Assembly (NCBI GenBank): GCA_047967505.1
Contig: CM106541.1
DNA from: Dipteris shenzhenensis
Lineage: Eukaryota; Polypodiophyta; Polypodiopsida; Gleicheniales
DNA: 64,000 nt
Reading direction: 5' to 3' (one strand)
Each line of letters starts with the position of its first letter. Within the stretch, counting starts at the first letter, position 1. The translations under genes and the position numbers were made by a program. The notes under the pieces were generated by a model that ran no database searches, was not told where the DNA came from, and saw nothing but the letters and a program-made list of their open reading frames with translations. This document shows, piece by piece, positions 1 to 12,200 of the stretch.

Positions 1-64
1 TTTAGAGGCACAGCACACCAAGGTCAAATATATACAAAAACAATCATAGATTCAAAATGATCAC

Positions 65-233
65 CTTTAAAGCCCTTGTTCCCAGCAACGTCCAAAGGCC
101 TGCTCTTGGCCATTTCCTTGATAATCTCCTGCACAACATATCTATCTTGAAAGCCGGCATCGCTGGGATTCAGCTCAACATGGTAGTTGCTGGAGATTGT
201 GGTCAATTCCACTTCAATTTTGCGGGTTCCTGC
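65..233 (-). CDS. RFC3: RFC3 exon 4
   Basis: 169 nt, beginning GCA after the acceptor TGTCAACAG and ending AAAG/GTGATC with one base of the next codon. It reads [18 protein letters not shown] and then on to [15 protein letters not shown] and KGFK. The SNYH and NPSDAG stretch is the strongest family signature in the gene. The next exon lies beyond position 1. Confidence 0.94.
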
Positions 234-3200
234 CTGTTGACACAAGAGACAGTAGTCAATCACACCTTCAAGCTGAGCTCCCCAAAGCATAGTTCGGTAG
301 TCAACATAGCACAGCATGATGCAATACCCTGCATTAGCAACTGGATTGGAAGGCTACCCCTTTTTGTGAAATAAGATAAGGTGAAAATTAAAAAATCACA
401 GTTCTGAATCTTCTGCAGTTTTGTTGAATGAAGGTAAGCAGCAAAAATTAAATAAAAAAAGAAGTTTCAGGACATGAAAACTATGAACATGCAAAACCTT
501 CCAAGAAATCTCAGTACCATCAGTAACATGCCAAGAGAAGCATTGACAGCTACAGCTGAAAAACAAAGGCAAAAGTAATGAAGATTGCCACTGAGACACC
601 ATGGAAAACGAACAATACAGTGATATCTGAAAGCATTCATGACGGTTATCGACTTCACCTAGCCTAGAAGAAAAGTGCTCTTCATATTGATTGTTTAAAA
701 CCTTGCCTGTGTAAACAGATCTAACCATACTGCTATTACCAAAACCAATTTACAAAGTTGATAAAAAACACACGAGAATCCTTCCATTGAAAAGAAGGAA
801 AAAAAAAGCTTGCCAATTGCATTCTGAAAACTGTCCATAAGTGGCCTCTATAACTGGACATGATAAAACTCTGAAGATGTTATAAATGCAAGACAGTATG
901 CATCACTACACTTAACCTGCAGCCAGTATCAGAACCTGGACTGCACACTGCACCTGAATATACATAAGTTTTACAATGTAAGAACATCCGGACCAACTTA
1001 ATGTAAGGCACAAACTAAGGAAAGTAAGGAAAGGGATATGACTTGCATGCAACATCCCATTATATATAGGATGGAAAAATCTGCAGTTACACAATCTTTG
1101 ATAAATGCACAACGACAATGAAAACAGTAAATATAATTGAATACTGCACTCATGACAGGAGAGTGAGTGGAACAGGACATCAGTTTAAGGCTTCCATATC
1201 ACCACTTAGAATCATCAACAATAAAACATCAGAGATGGCAGGCACACAAAAATAAAGGGTCTATCCCAATCGTTTTGACTGGACGCAGTCAGATCTTGGT
1301 CTAGTCTCAAAAACATGCAGGAAAAGATGAAGCCAGAGCACTAAAACCAGCAGATGAACGATCTACAAAGATGGCCTCAAGAAAACGAGAAATTTTCACA
1401 AAGGCTGATTAGCAGAGGAAGATCATCGTTGGTCAGTTCAACACCAATACAAAGGAATATGCCAAAAGCAAGAGTGCTTGGGGTACAATAGCCCTGTCAA
1501 CAGCCCAATCTAATCAGTCAACCATCTTTCTGCACCCTTCACTCAGTCACATCCAGCCTCTGATTAAATCACTAAAGAGAAAAATGGAATGCCCTGTCAA
1601 CAGCCCAATCTAATCAGTCAACCATCTTTCTGCATCCTTCACTCAGTCACATCCAGCCTCTGATTAAATCACTAAAGAGAAAAATGGAATGCCTAAAGCA
1701 AATGATGTATCATTGGTAAACCTCCAAGTTCAATATGCAATGCTTTATCATGCCTCTCTATCCTCCTGCCCCTTTCCATCACCTTTGATATCAATTTCAT
1801 TTTACCATTTCACTGGTATAACTTGCGTGGTGACCGGCATGCCATTTCACTGGTTGACTTGCAGGATGACTGAGTCAATTGAGATATAGGGCATAATTTT
1901 CTCATTGCACTGTCCCTGAAGATCTAGAATACTCACATATGAACATCATCTTCGACCTGAGCAAGAAAACTCACCTTGATTGTCGAGAAAAGAACATGCA
2001 AGCAATCTTTTTATCACATTCTCCACAAAGGTTCCTTATAAATAATTAAATTAAAAACCATGAACATGATAGCAAGAAACCGTTACCCATTTGCATCCTA
2101 AGCAACAATCTCATAACTATGCCCAACTTGTAGAGGACTCAAATTACTCGTATTCGCATACAGCCACCTTCTCTCCTTTTCTTGTCAAAGTCTTGAATTC
2201 TAGAATTTTGTTAGTGAGCTCGATACAAAAGTGTCAAGACAAGCTTCATACAACTTTACTTGCAAAAGTGCTCTTAACTCTGAATGTCCCCCTAAAACCG
2301 AACCATCCTTCTTAAGACACTCACACAACTTCTTTAGATCCACATGACACCCAATGTTATAGATGTCCTTCACTCCTCATTCTCCTTATCTTTTTGAACA
2401 GAGGATTTCAATCTTAGGGCTTCCGTTATTCCATATCCACAACCTAGGTTGCCACCACCTTGGGAACAAACCCCAAGTCCTCTAAACACTCCCTACCTAA
2501 ATTGGAACCTTCTCACATAAATAAAAAGAATTGAGAAAGAACCAAAAAGTGGCCATGATCCACATTCATCTCCTTCCATTAGAAAATCCCACAAGACACA
2601 AAACCTTTGGTTGCTACATGCCACCAAAGTTGAAAGACTTGGGCATGTATATCATGTTTCCAATACCTAGCTCAAAGAACAGCTCGAGGGTCGTTATTCT
2701 AGAATAGTAAGGATAAAGGAGCATCCCTTTTCCACAAATTTGCATTGTTCAATGCTAAATCAACGCAAAGTTGTAATAGCATTTAATCTACACATTACAA
2801 ATTATTTGTGCGAGTGTCTCCCTGCCTCATATCTCTTGAAATAAGTCCATTGCAATGATCATGAATGGTCATGATGTAGCAATATGGTGTGGAATATATG
2901 AGTCTCTTCCATGACGTGGAAATAGCTAGAATCGCATTTTCCTTGCTGCTGTCTTCTCTCTTGATCTATGTTGTGATCTTCCAGCTATTTGAAGCTCTCC
3001 TAGTGGAACCTGCAGGCTGAATGCTATTCCTTCTGCCTGCTGCCACCATTATTGCTCAGCTGCAGCTTCATCGAGAATGTTTTGAAGTCACTCCTTGTTG
3101 AGATTTGTACTAAGACACCTTCGCTTGACTGAAGACTTGCACAAGGACTCCACCCAAAGGTTGTTCTTGCGAACTTTAACTAGTCGCTATTTGAATGTGT

Positions 3201-6200
3201 TCTTTGCCTAACTTTTTTACAAACCAAGCACTTAATAAATTTGAATTTGAAGTACATAGAATTGCAATGTCGATTGTGAGCTCCTAGCTGCTCCTTTGGC
3301 AGCAATCTGGTCTTGAAGGACCGAGTTGATGTTCTCTGACATGTCCAACATATCGGGTCAAGTGAATGTTCTTTGGCTGAAGCTTGTTGATTTCTATCAT
3401 CACGTCGTTACTGTTGGATTTTTAGACGCTGACAATAAAAGTGGCCTGTGGCAATGCTCTGTTTCAGAACAAGTAGGACTTGGTACAAGTAGGACTTTTG
3501 GGTTTGGACACCTTCAAGCTGCCAATTGAAGAATCCATGAAGTTGTTTCCATTGTTGAATTCTGTTTTTTGGGATGGATTTATTATATTTATTATTCAGG
3601 CTATTATATGTGTAAGATTTCTATAAAAGTTCTGAAATAATATTGTATTCAAATCAGAATGAATGGGAATAAAGAGGTATACCAAGACCTACATCCTCGT
3701 AGGGGTAGTTCTCATTTACACCCCATTTTGCATCTATTTCACTTATTCCGCAATTCTTCCTAAACACTACTCTCTCTATATGTCATGTGTGGATGTATTG
3801 TTATTTTGTTGTTTTAGATTGTTTGTGGCCATTTAATTTAAATGAATTGATAGAGTATTGATTGAAAATCATGAGAAGAAGTTATAGTACGCAAACTAGG
3901 TATAGATGTATAAATTGGGAGAGGGAGATGCACGTTCCCTTTTTAATCTTGCATTTGATAATTGTGCATGTTGTGTGCTAGGGCTAAAATGCTATGATCA
4001 TTTGTATTCAAGGTTGTTTATTGGCTAGCTTAAATGAAGTCAACAAGTATTTAAATCGATTCAATAACCATGCACAGTGCTTCTTCATGTTTCTTTTCTT
4101 CTACAAACGTGTCCACCTTGATTTGTCTTCCTTTTACCATAGGACCCGCCGATGTCCTCAACACTCAACGGTGGATTGAGACCACATATGCCTTGTACAC
4201 ATACATATTCGTGCACTTCAAATTTCATAAAAGTACTTACATTCCTATGAGTACACATACATGTCTTGTGAATCTTTGATAATTTTTAAGTCTACTCCCC
4301 CCTTTGGAAAATAAAATATAAAAACATAGCTAACGCCTCTCATATTTAAAAGTCTTTAGAGTCTCATACTCACGCGCCTCTTACACAACATGCCTCCTAA
4401 AACCCTGGGTGAAGGCAAGGGACCCCATGACATAGTTTACTAAATTGCAGCCACCTTCGTGTGGGTGCACATAATTAATAAATATCTCCCATATTGTGTG
4501 ATTGTGAATACATCCATTGATGTACGACTGAACTCTCCCTATGTGGCTAGAAGTATTATGGCATCCTCAAATCTAGGATCTTTGCCTACATGTCCCTAGT
4601 CTTAGCATTGATGTTTGCCATGAGTAGGACATCTCCTAGTTGCATGTATCTCTAGGTTTCCTCATAAGGTATCTCTAGGTTTCCTCATAAGAACCAAGAA
4701 AGATGAGACATGTCCCCTCCTAGCATAATCCAATGTCTAGGAGAAAGCAACATGTTGCACGTACACATCCATGGTAGAGGGCCTCGTGAGTTGGACCCAC
4801 ATGTAATGGGTGTGCTCTTTGGGCCTATGACCATGACTGTAGGCCATCCTTTGGTGGTTCTAGTGATGCCCTATAGGCCATGGTATGTGCCTTGTAGGCA
4901 TAAGTGTAGGCACTTATTGTGTTAGTGCCTTCTATACCACATAGGACACATAGTCCTATGTGACACCTAGGACACTTAGTCCTAGGCCTAGATACAAGTA
5001 CTTTGTACTTGTGTTTAGTAACATTATCCATCTATCTAAGTTTATGTGACTATCATCTTTGACTCATCATGTACTGCACACACACTCTCTCTCTCTCAAT
5101 CGTTACTTCAGTGGTATCAGAGCAGGTTTTGCTCTAGCCTTCTAGATCTCCTCAGCCCCGAGCCTCCATTGCTCATTGGAGTTTTTTCTGCCTTGCTGGT
5201 CGACAAGCAAGCGTCGTACAGTCGTACCTTCCGTACGTTAGCAGATCTGCATCATCGCCGTACATCTGCGTTGAAGGACGCCGTACACCCGTCGGCGCCG
5301 TACTGTACTCCGTACTTGTGTCGTACATCCGCCATACACCCGTACCTGCAATTCGCAATACGTACGGTACATTCATAGTACTTATGTACCGTACGCCATT
5401 TTGTACCCTCGCCGTACAAGGTACATATGCCGTACAATTGTACCTACGTAGGAGTACAAGACATTTGCAGATTTGGGGCTACGCCGTACGATTGTACTTG
5501 CGTAGGAGTACAAGGTACTTTCACCGTACCTTCAATCGTCAGCGGTTCGTACCAGCTTCCCATACTACATACCTTTAGTGGTATTCCGTACAGCTTCATC
5601 TGGGTATTCCGTACAGTACCTTTTTTAGCATTGGCTGGAAACAGGTCCTTGGTCTCACTGCAGTCATCTACAGACATTTGCAGATTTGGGGCTTTTGCAG
5701 GACATTGGAAAATTTGGGGTTTTCATTTCCTTTCACCTCTTTTAATTGCAATTTCTTGCAAGAAATTGGAGTTTTGGGATTTGTTCTACAATTTCTTGTT
5801 TAGATTGCAGTACATTGGGTCAGATTGCAAGACATTCAGTTATATTTGCAAGACATTGTGTCAAATTTGCAAACTTTGGGTCACATTTGCAAAATTTCAG
5901 CTAGATTTGGGGCTTTTCTGAATTTGCCCTCTTTTTGGCTTATTTGCCCTCAATAAATTTGGGGCTTTTGCCAAATTTGCTGTTTTTGCAGTGAACATTG
6001 CCTGTCACAGTCACATTTGGGTCAGATATGCATTTGCCCTTTGATTTGGGTCAGAAATTTGCAGATATTTGCTGTCATTTTTGGACAACCAGCTTATTGC
6101 AGTGATAGCCTTGAGGCTTTTGGGTTTTCAGGTCTTTTACAAGTTATCACAGTTGCTATGGCTGGGAACAATCAAGATTTATTTGGAGTTCTTCGTGAAG

Positions 6201-9200
6201 ATGATAAGTTGGATGGCACCAACTATCCGATGTGGTCTTATCTCATGAAACATATTCTTGTTGCAAAGCATGTGGAATATTGTTTCTGGGGCTGATCTGA
6301 GGCCAGCCAATCCTTCAGTGGTTGTTCCTACTGCTGCACCTTCTGCAGGTGGTACTTCTTCTGATGCCTCTTCCTCTAGCACTTCTGCTGTTGCTCTTCC
6401 AACTCAAGAACAGTCTAGATGGGATGCAAGAGATGCAAATGCACATTCATGCATTGCTTTATCATGCAAGAGAATCATTATTCCACACATCCGTTCTTGC
6501 AGGATAGCAAAGGATGCTTGGGATAAATTGGCTTCTCTATATTAGATTCGCAATGAAGCTCGTGTTGCATATTTGAGAAGGCAATTACAGGAAGTGAATA
6601 TGAATGAAGGTGAGTCAATGGATGCATATTTGACAAAGGTCAAGGACCTCATGGAACAGCTTGCCAACATTGATGAAGTGGTGCCAAATTCACAGCTTGT
6701 CAGTACTACATTGAATGGACTACCATATACATATCAAGGGTTTGCTACAACCCTTCGATTAGTGGCCATGGGTAATCCAGACCACTATTCTTTTGATCAG
6801 CTTGTTACTTTGCTTTTGCAGGAAGAGCAAAGTAGAGCTAACAGACAAGCAATTATTCCTGATCATGCATTTGCTTCACAGCAAACAGGAAGAGGCAAGG
6901 CTCCCAAGCCTATGGGCAAGCCAAAATCTGCACACAGCAGCTGCAATTCCTCTACGCATAGCAGCTGCAATTCCTCTCATGCATCTAAAAATACAGCAGA
7001 TAAGGGAAAGAAGAAAAGATGCAACTATTGTCGCAAGCCTGGACATGACATTTCAGAATGCAGGAAGCGCATTGCTTCGGAGAAAAAGAAAGCAGGATTG
7101 ACAGCTAATGCCTCACATGCCATTGAATCCCATGAGCCAACAGATGCTTCACATGCACATGCTCTTCAGGATGATTGGGCATGGGCTGTCCATTGCTCAT
7201 TTGATCCCTCCAAAGCTGATGCACTTTTTACTTCTAATGATGCTCAATCCTGGTAACTTTGATAGTGGTGCTTCCAAGCATGTCACATCTTGCAGACAGT
7301 TGTTTCATTCTTTAGCTGATGCACCTCGAGGGGGGACTGTTACATGTGCCAATAATGCTTCATATGCTGTAAAAGGAGTTGGAGATGTGCAGCTCACATC
7401 CATTTCCAGTCATCCTGTCACTCTGACAAATGTTCTTTTTGTGCCTGGAATTGAAGTCAACTTGATTTCAATTTCAGCAATTGCTACTTCAGGTTTCAGA
7501 GTAATTTTTGATGGCTACAGATGCCTAGTATATGATCTTCGTGATGACAATGCCATAGTTCTCACTGGCACCTTGCGAAAAGGGCTTTATCACCTTGATC
7601 ATCATGCAGCTGCACTTTATACCGAAGCATTGGCTATTTCAGATTCACAGCTTGCTGAAACTCATCTGTGGCATGAGAGAATGGGCCATCTCAATTATAG
7701 AGCTCTTGCAAAGCTGCATTCACACCAGATGGCTAATGATGTACCTCAGACTCACACAGTTTCTAAACATGTGTGTGAGGGTTGTCTTTTGGGTAAGATG
7801 CATCGATTTCCTTTTCAAAAGAATTGTCCAAAACTCTCACAAAGGAAATTGCAGCTAGTACACAATGATGTCTGTGGCCCAATGAGGACAAATGCCATTG
7901 GAGGATACAAGTATTTCATGACTCTCATTGATGATTTCACAAGGTATTGCTGGGTATATCCTTTAAAGGCCAAATCTGAAGTTTTCTTATGCTTTCAGAG
8001 ATGGCTGAATATGGTTGAGAATGAATCAGGCTGCAAGCTTGTCACCCTCAACACAGATAGGGGGGGTGAGTATATGTCAAAGGAGTTTGATGCATTTCTT
8101 TCCTCACGGGGCATTATTCACTCATGCACTACTCCCTACACTCCTCAGCAAAATCCTGTTTCTGAAAGGAAAAACAGGTCCACAATGGAGATGGCCAGAT
8201 GCATGCTCAAGGCCAAGTCTTTGCCCAATAAATTTTGGCTTGATGCAGTAATGTGTGCCAACTATGTGCTGAATAGATCACCTACGCGGGCATTACAGAC
8301 TATGACACCTTATGAAGCATGGAAAGGCAGGAAGCCTTCACTTTCACACATGAAAGTTTTTGGGTCTCTTGCGTATGTTCATGTACCATCTCAACTGAGA
8401 CATAAGCTTGATGACAAGGCAATCAAATGCAAATTCATTGGTTACAGCCAGGAGAACAGAGGGTATCGGTTATATCAACCAAATACTAGGAAGATTATTG
8501 TCAGTAGAGATGTGATCTTTGCTGAACATTCAGCTTCTCCTCTTGTGGACTGCAAAGCAAAGCCAGATATTGACATGTTTGATGCCTTTGAATCTTGGTT
8601 ACCTCTACCATCATCAGAAGAGGATTTTGAGCAGCAACATGCGCCTCCTGCAGGCCCTCCACAAAGCAATAATCAGCCTCAACCTCATGCTGATTTGCAA
8701 GCTTCTCTTCCGACACAAAATGATCCCATTACTCATGATGCAGTCATTGAAGAAAGAGCTGTTAATAGACAACAAAGGCAAGTTCCCAGATGGCTTCTTG
8801 ATACATTGAGGGACAGCAAACAAGATCAGCCTTTTGCTGCCCGGACAAGATCAGGGAATAGACAGCATGGTCACTTTCTTGAGTTTGCACTCCTTGCTAC
8901 AGCTTGCAATGAAGAGCCTTTGTGCCATAAAGATGCTTTTGACAGCAAAGAGTGGATGGATGCAATGAAAGTTGAGTTACAATCTATTGCCAAAAATGAC
9001 ACTTGGGAATTAGTAGATCTTCCACCTGGCAAGCATGCCATTGGAACGCGTTGGGTCTACAAATTAAAAAGAAAATCTGATGGCAGCATAGATCGATACA
9101 AAGCCCGTCTTGTTGCAAAAGGGTATGCCCAACAACAAGGCATTGACTTTGAGGAGACATTTGCTCCCACATCCAGGATTACTACCATTCGATGTGTCAT

Positions 9201-12200
9201 TGCCATTGCAGCCCATCATCATTGGCAAGTGCACCAACTTGACATCAAGACTGCCTTTCTTCAAGGGGATCTGCAAGAAGAAGTCTATGTCACTCAACCT
9301 CCTGGTTTTGAGGTTGTTAATTCTGAAAATAAGGTATGCCGGCTTAGAAAAGCCCTTTATGGTTTGAAGCAGGCACCCAGGGCATGGTATGCCAAAATTC
9401 ATGCACACTTACTATCCCTTAGTTTTCAGAATAGTCCCACAGAACCCACTCTTTATTTCCGTGGGAGTGGATCTGATTTTTTAGTGCTGATTTTATATGT
9501 GGATGATATGCTTATCACGGGCCCCGATACTCAGCAAATTGCAGCTTTCAAGGCTGATTTGCAGCAGATTTTTGACATGTCAGACATGGGACGGCTCCAT
9601 TATTATTTGAGCATTCAGTTTGCTCATGTTGAGGGGGGTATCATGATGTCTCAGTCCAAGTATATTGGACAGCTCCTTGATGATTTTCAGTTTGAGGATT
9701 GCAAGCCAATCTCTACTCCAGTGGACCCTAGCTTCAAATTCTCAGCTCATGATGGGAGCCCACCATGTGATATCACTCTTTATCAGCAGGCTGTTGGATG
9801 CCTTATTTATTTATGTCACACCAGACCAGACTTGCAGTATGCAGTATCTCAGCTCAGCAGATTCATGCACATGCCCAGTTCACAGCATTGGCAGGCAGTG
9901 AAAAGAGTCTTCAGATATCTCAGAGGCACTCAGGATTTAGCCCTCTTCTATGGTGATCAGGGTTCACTTACCATGCATGCTTACACGGATAGTGACTGGG
10001 TAGGATGTTCCGACACCAGAGTGTCACATGCTGGCAATTGTTTTTTGCTTGGCAATTCATGTATTTCTTGGCTCAGTAAGAAGCAACCAACAGTTGCCAC
10101 GTCTAGTTGTGAGGCTGAGTACAGGGCAGCCTTCACCGCTACAGTAGAGTGTGTTTGGCTTCGACAGTTACTTACAGATCTTGGTATTTGCCACATCCTC
10201 CACTATTGTCTACACTGACAGCCAGAGTGCTTTGGCCATTGCGCGTAACCCAGTGTTTCATGCGCGTACCAAGCATATTGAAGTTCACTATCATTATGTT
10301 CGGGAGCGGTTGTCAGCAGGCGACATAGAGTTGTCCTATCTTCCCACAGAGGACATCATCGCAGATATGTTTACAAAGGCACTTCCTCGTCCCAAGTTCG
10401 AAGTCTTCCGACAGGCTTTACACTTGGTTCCCTTTGTTACATGATCTGACATTCCTTGTACATTCATAGGTGGCTATATCCTTTTGGATGAACATGTGCC
10501 ACCATGACCAGAAACTACCAGGTATTCTGAGACGTTTCCAGAATACTTCAGCCCATCCCATGGAGGGGGGTTTGTAGGCCATCCTTTGGTGGTTCTAGTG
10601 ATGCCCTATAGGCCATGGTATGTGCCTTGTAGGCATAAGTGTAGGCACTTATTGTGTTAGTGCCTTCTATGCCACATAGGATACATAGTCCTATGTGACA
10701 CCTAGGACACTTAGTCCTAGGCCTAGATACAAGTACTTTGTACTTGTGTTTAGTAACATTATCCATCTATCTAAGTTTATGTGACTATCATCTTTGACTC
10801 GTCCTGTACTGCACACACACTCTCTCTCTCTCAATCGTTACTTCAATGACATGTGCTTGAACATGTAAGTAAAGCCACTCTACCTAATCCGCGCACTCCT
10901 CCAACGAGGCTCTTTACATGTACTATGGGTAGCCCCCTCTTTGGGCTCTGGTGTCTCAATGTAAACAACAATATCCTTTCTTTGGAAAGGATTTGCAAAG
11001 TTGCAAAGGGAGAACCATAATGTTTGGTTTGTGTTCCAAAGGGCAAAGGACAAAGCACTAATGGTCCCCCAAACTATGTATCCTATTTAGAATGGAGTCT
11101 TGCTTGCATAAATGCTCACCTTGCCATCTTTGTACACAACCCATATGTATTTTTCCCTCGCCTCCATCACCAACCTAACACCCTCCTTCCGCTTCTCAAT
11201 TTGCATAAGTGATTGATGAAGATCAAGGTCTTTGTGAGGATCTCTTATGTAGCTTTGGCATGCTTGAATTCGATGATCTCCCTTGTGTCATCCTTCCCCA
11301 CGCTCCATGCATTCTCAATCTGATCTACTAAAAATCCCACACGTGTATGGAGGAACTTCAGGCTGTTTCCAAAGGCTGACTGCATGTTCCTTCTTATCCA
11401 CCATCTTCAAGTTCAAGGCTTTACCCTTTTTCCCGGTTTCCCTCTTCAAAAGTCTAACTAGATGACTTTCAAGAGTTTGTGTACCTTGACCCCTTATGAC
11501 CAAGATTTAGCCCCTTTAAATACTCTTCCATCCTAGCTGTCATTTTATCTTCCATCTTGGATTCTCTCTCTTATGTGAGTTACACTTCACACTTCCCCAC
11601 TCAATCAATTTGCACACGCACACGTGATGGAAGGCCTTTGCTTATATGTGTGTTACAATGGCAAAAGCACCACAAAATGCATGGGTCGCACAAAGATGGA
11701 TGCTTTAGATATAGTGGGCTGAGAATGGAAATCAATGTGGGCACGTTTGCAAGAAAAAGGAACAATGACGCAGCACGTATGGTCTTTTTGCCTCCATTAA
11801 CAAGAAGCCTTACATCAAGATTCATGGTATTCTAACCCTCGCATCACAACATACTTGACTAGCACATGCGAGGAAGTAGCTGCATGAATTTGGAAGAATT
11901 CCTGTCAAGACCACTCATGATGAGAAGGATTCAATTTTCAACGTCCAGTGCAGCATCGTTGTACGGATACCAAAAGTAAAGGAGCTTTGTTTTTTTATCT
12001 GTGTTGATATAGAAGGTAACTTCTGGCAATTGGTTCCTTCACGAGAATTGTCAGCTTCATAGCAAGTATTGGAGAGCAAAGTAATTGTTTTTGGCGAGGA
12101 AAAAGGACAATAATTACTTTTTTCTGCCAAAGGATGGCAAGAGCTAGCAGATCATTACGCATGCATTGGCAAACCCACCAAGTACCTTAGGGCCACTAGT

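Larger units (their letters stand above)
4838..10845 (+). mobile_element. Ty1/copia LTR retrotransposon, structurally complete (Copia-1)
   Basis: A 6,008 bp element bounded by 273 bp LTRs that begin TGTAGG and end CTTCA. It is flanked by the perfect 5 bp target duplication ATGAC at 4,833-4,837 and 10,846-10,850. The order is LTR, initiator-Met primer site, long leader, gag, protease, integrase, RT, RNase H, polypurine tract, LTR. Integrase before RT defines copia. The LTRs differ at only four positions, so insertion is recent on this genome's scale. Coding is nevertheless broken by one stop and three frameshifts, so it could move only if helped. It sits in RFC3 intron 3, antisense to the gene. 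Confidence 0.95.

Noticed and set aside
57-374. Plus-strand 105-codon frame
   Set aside because: It is the reverse of RFC3 exon 4 and runs through its splice site.
498-555. 58 nt candidate exon between a good acceptor and GTTTTG donor on the minus strand
   Set aside because: It ends in SWK, like the RFC3 segment sought, but the phase does not fit and the true micro-exon was found at 12,470-12,502.
5046-5921. Open frames of up to 164 codons in the Copia-1 leader
   Set aside because: They come from the GTAC-rich and TTTGGGG-rich repeats, overlap the primer site zone, and have no protein-like motifs.
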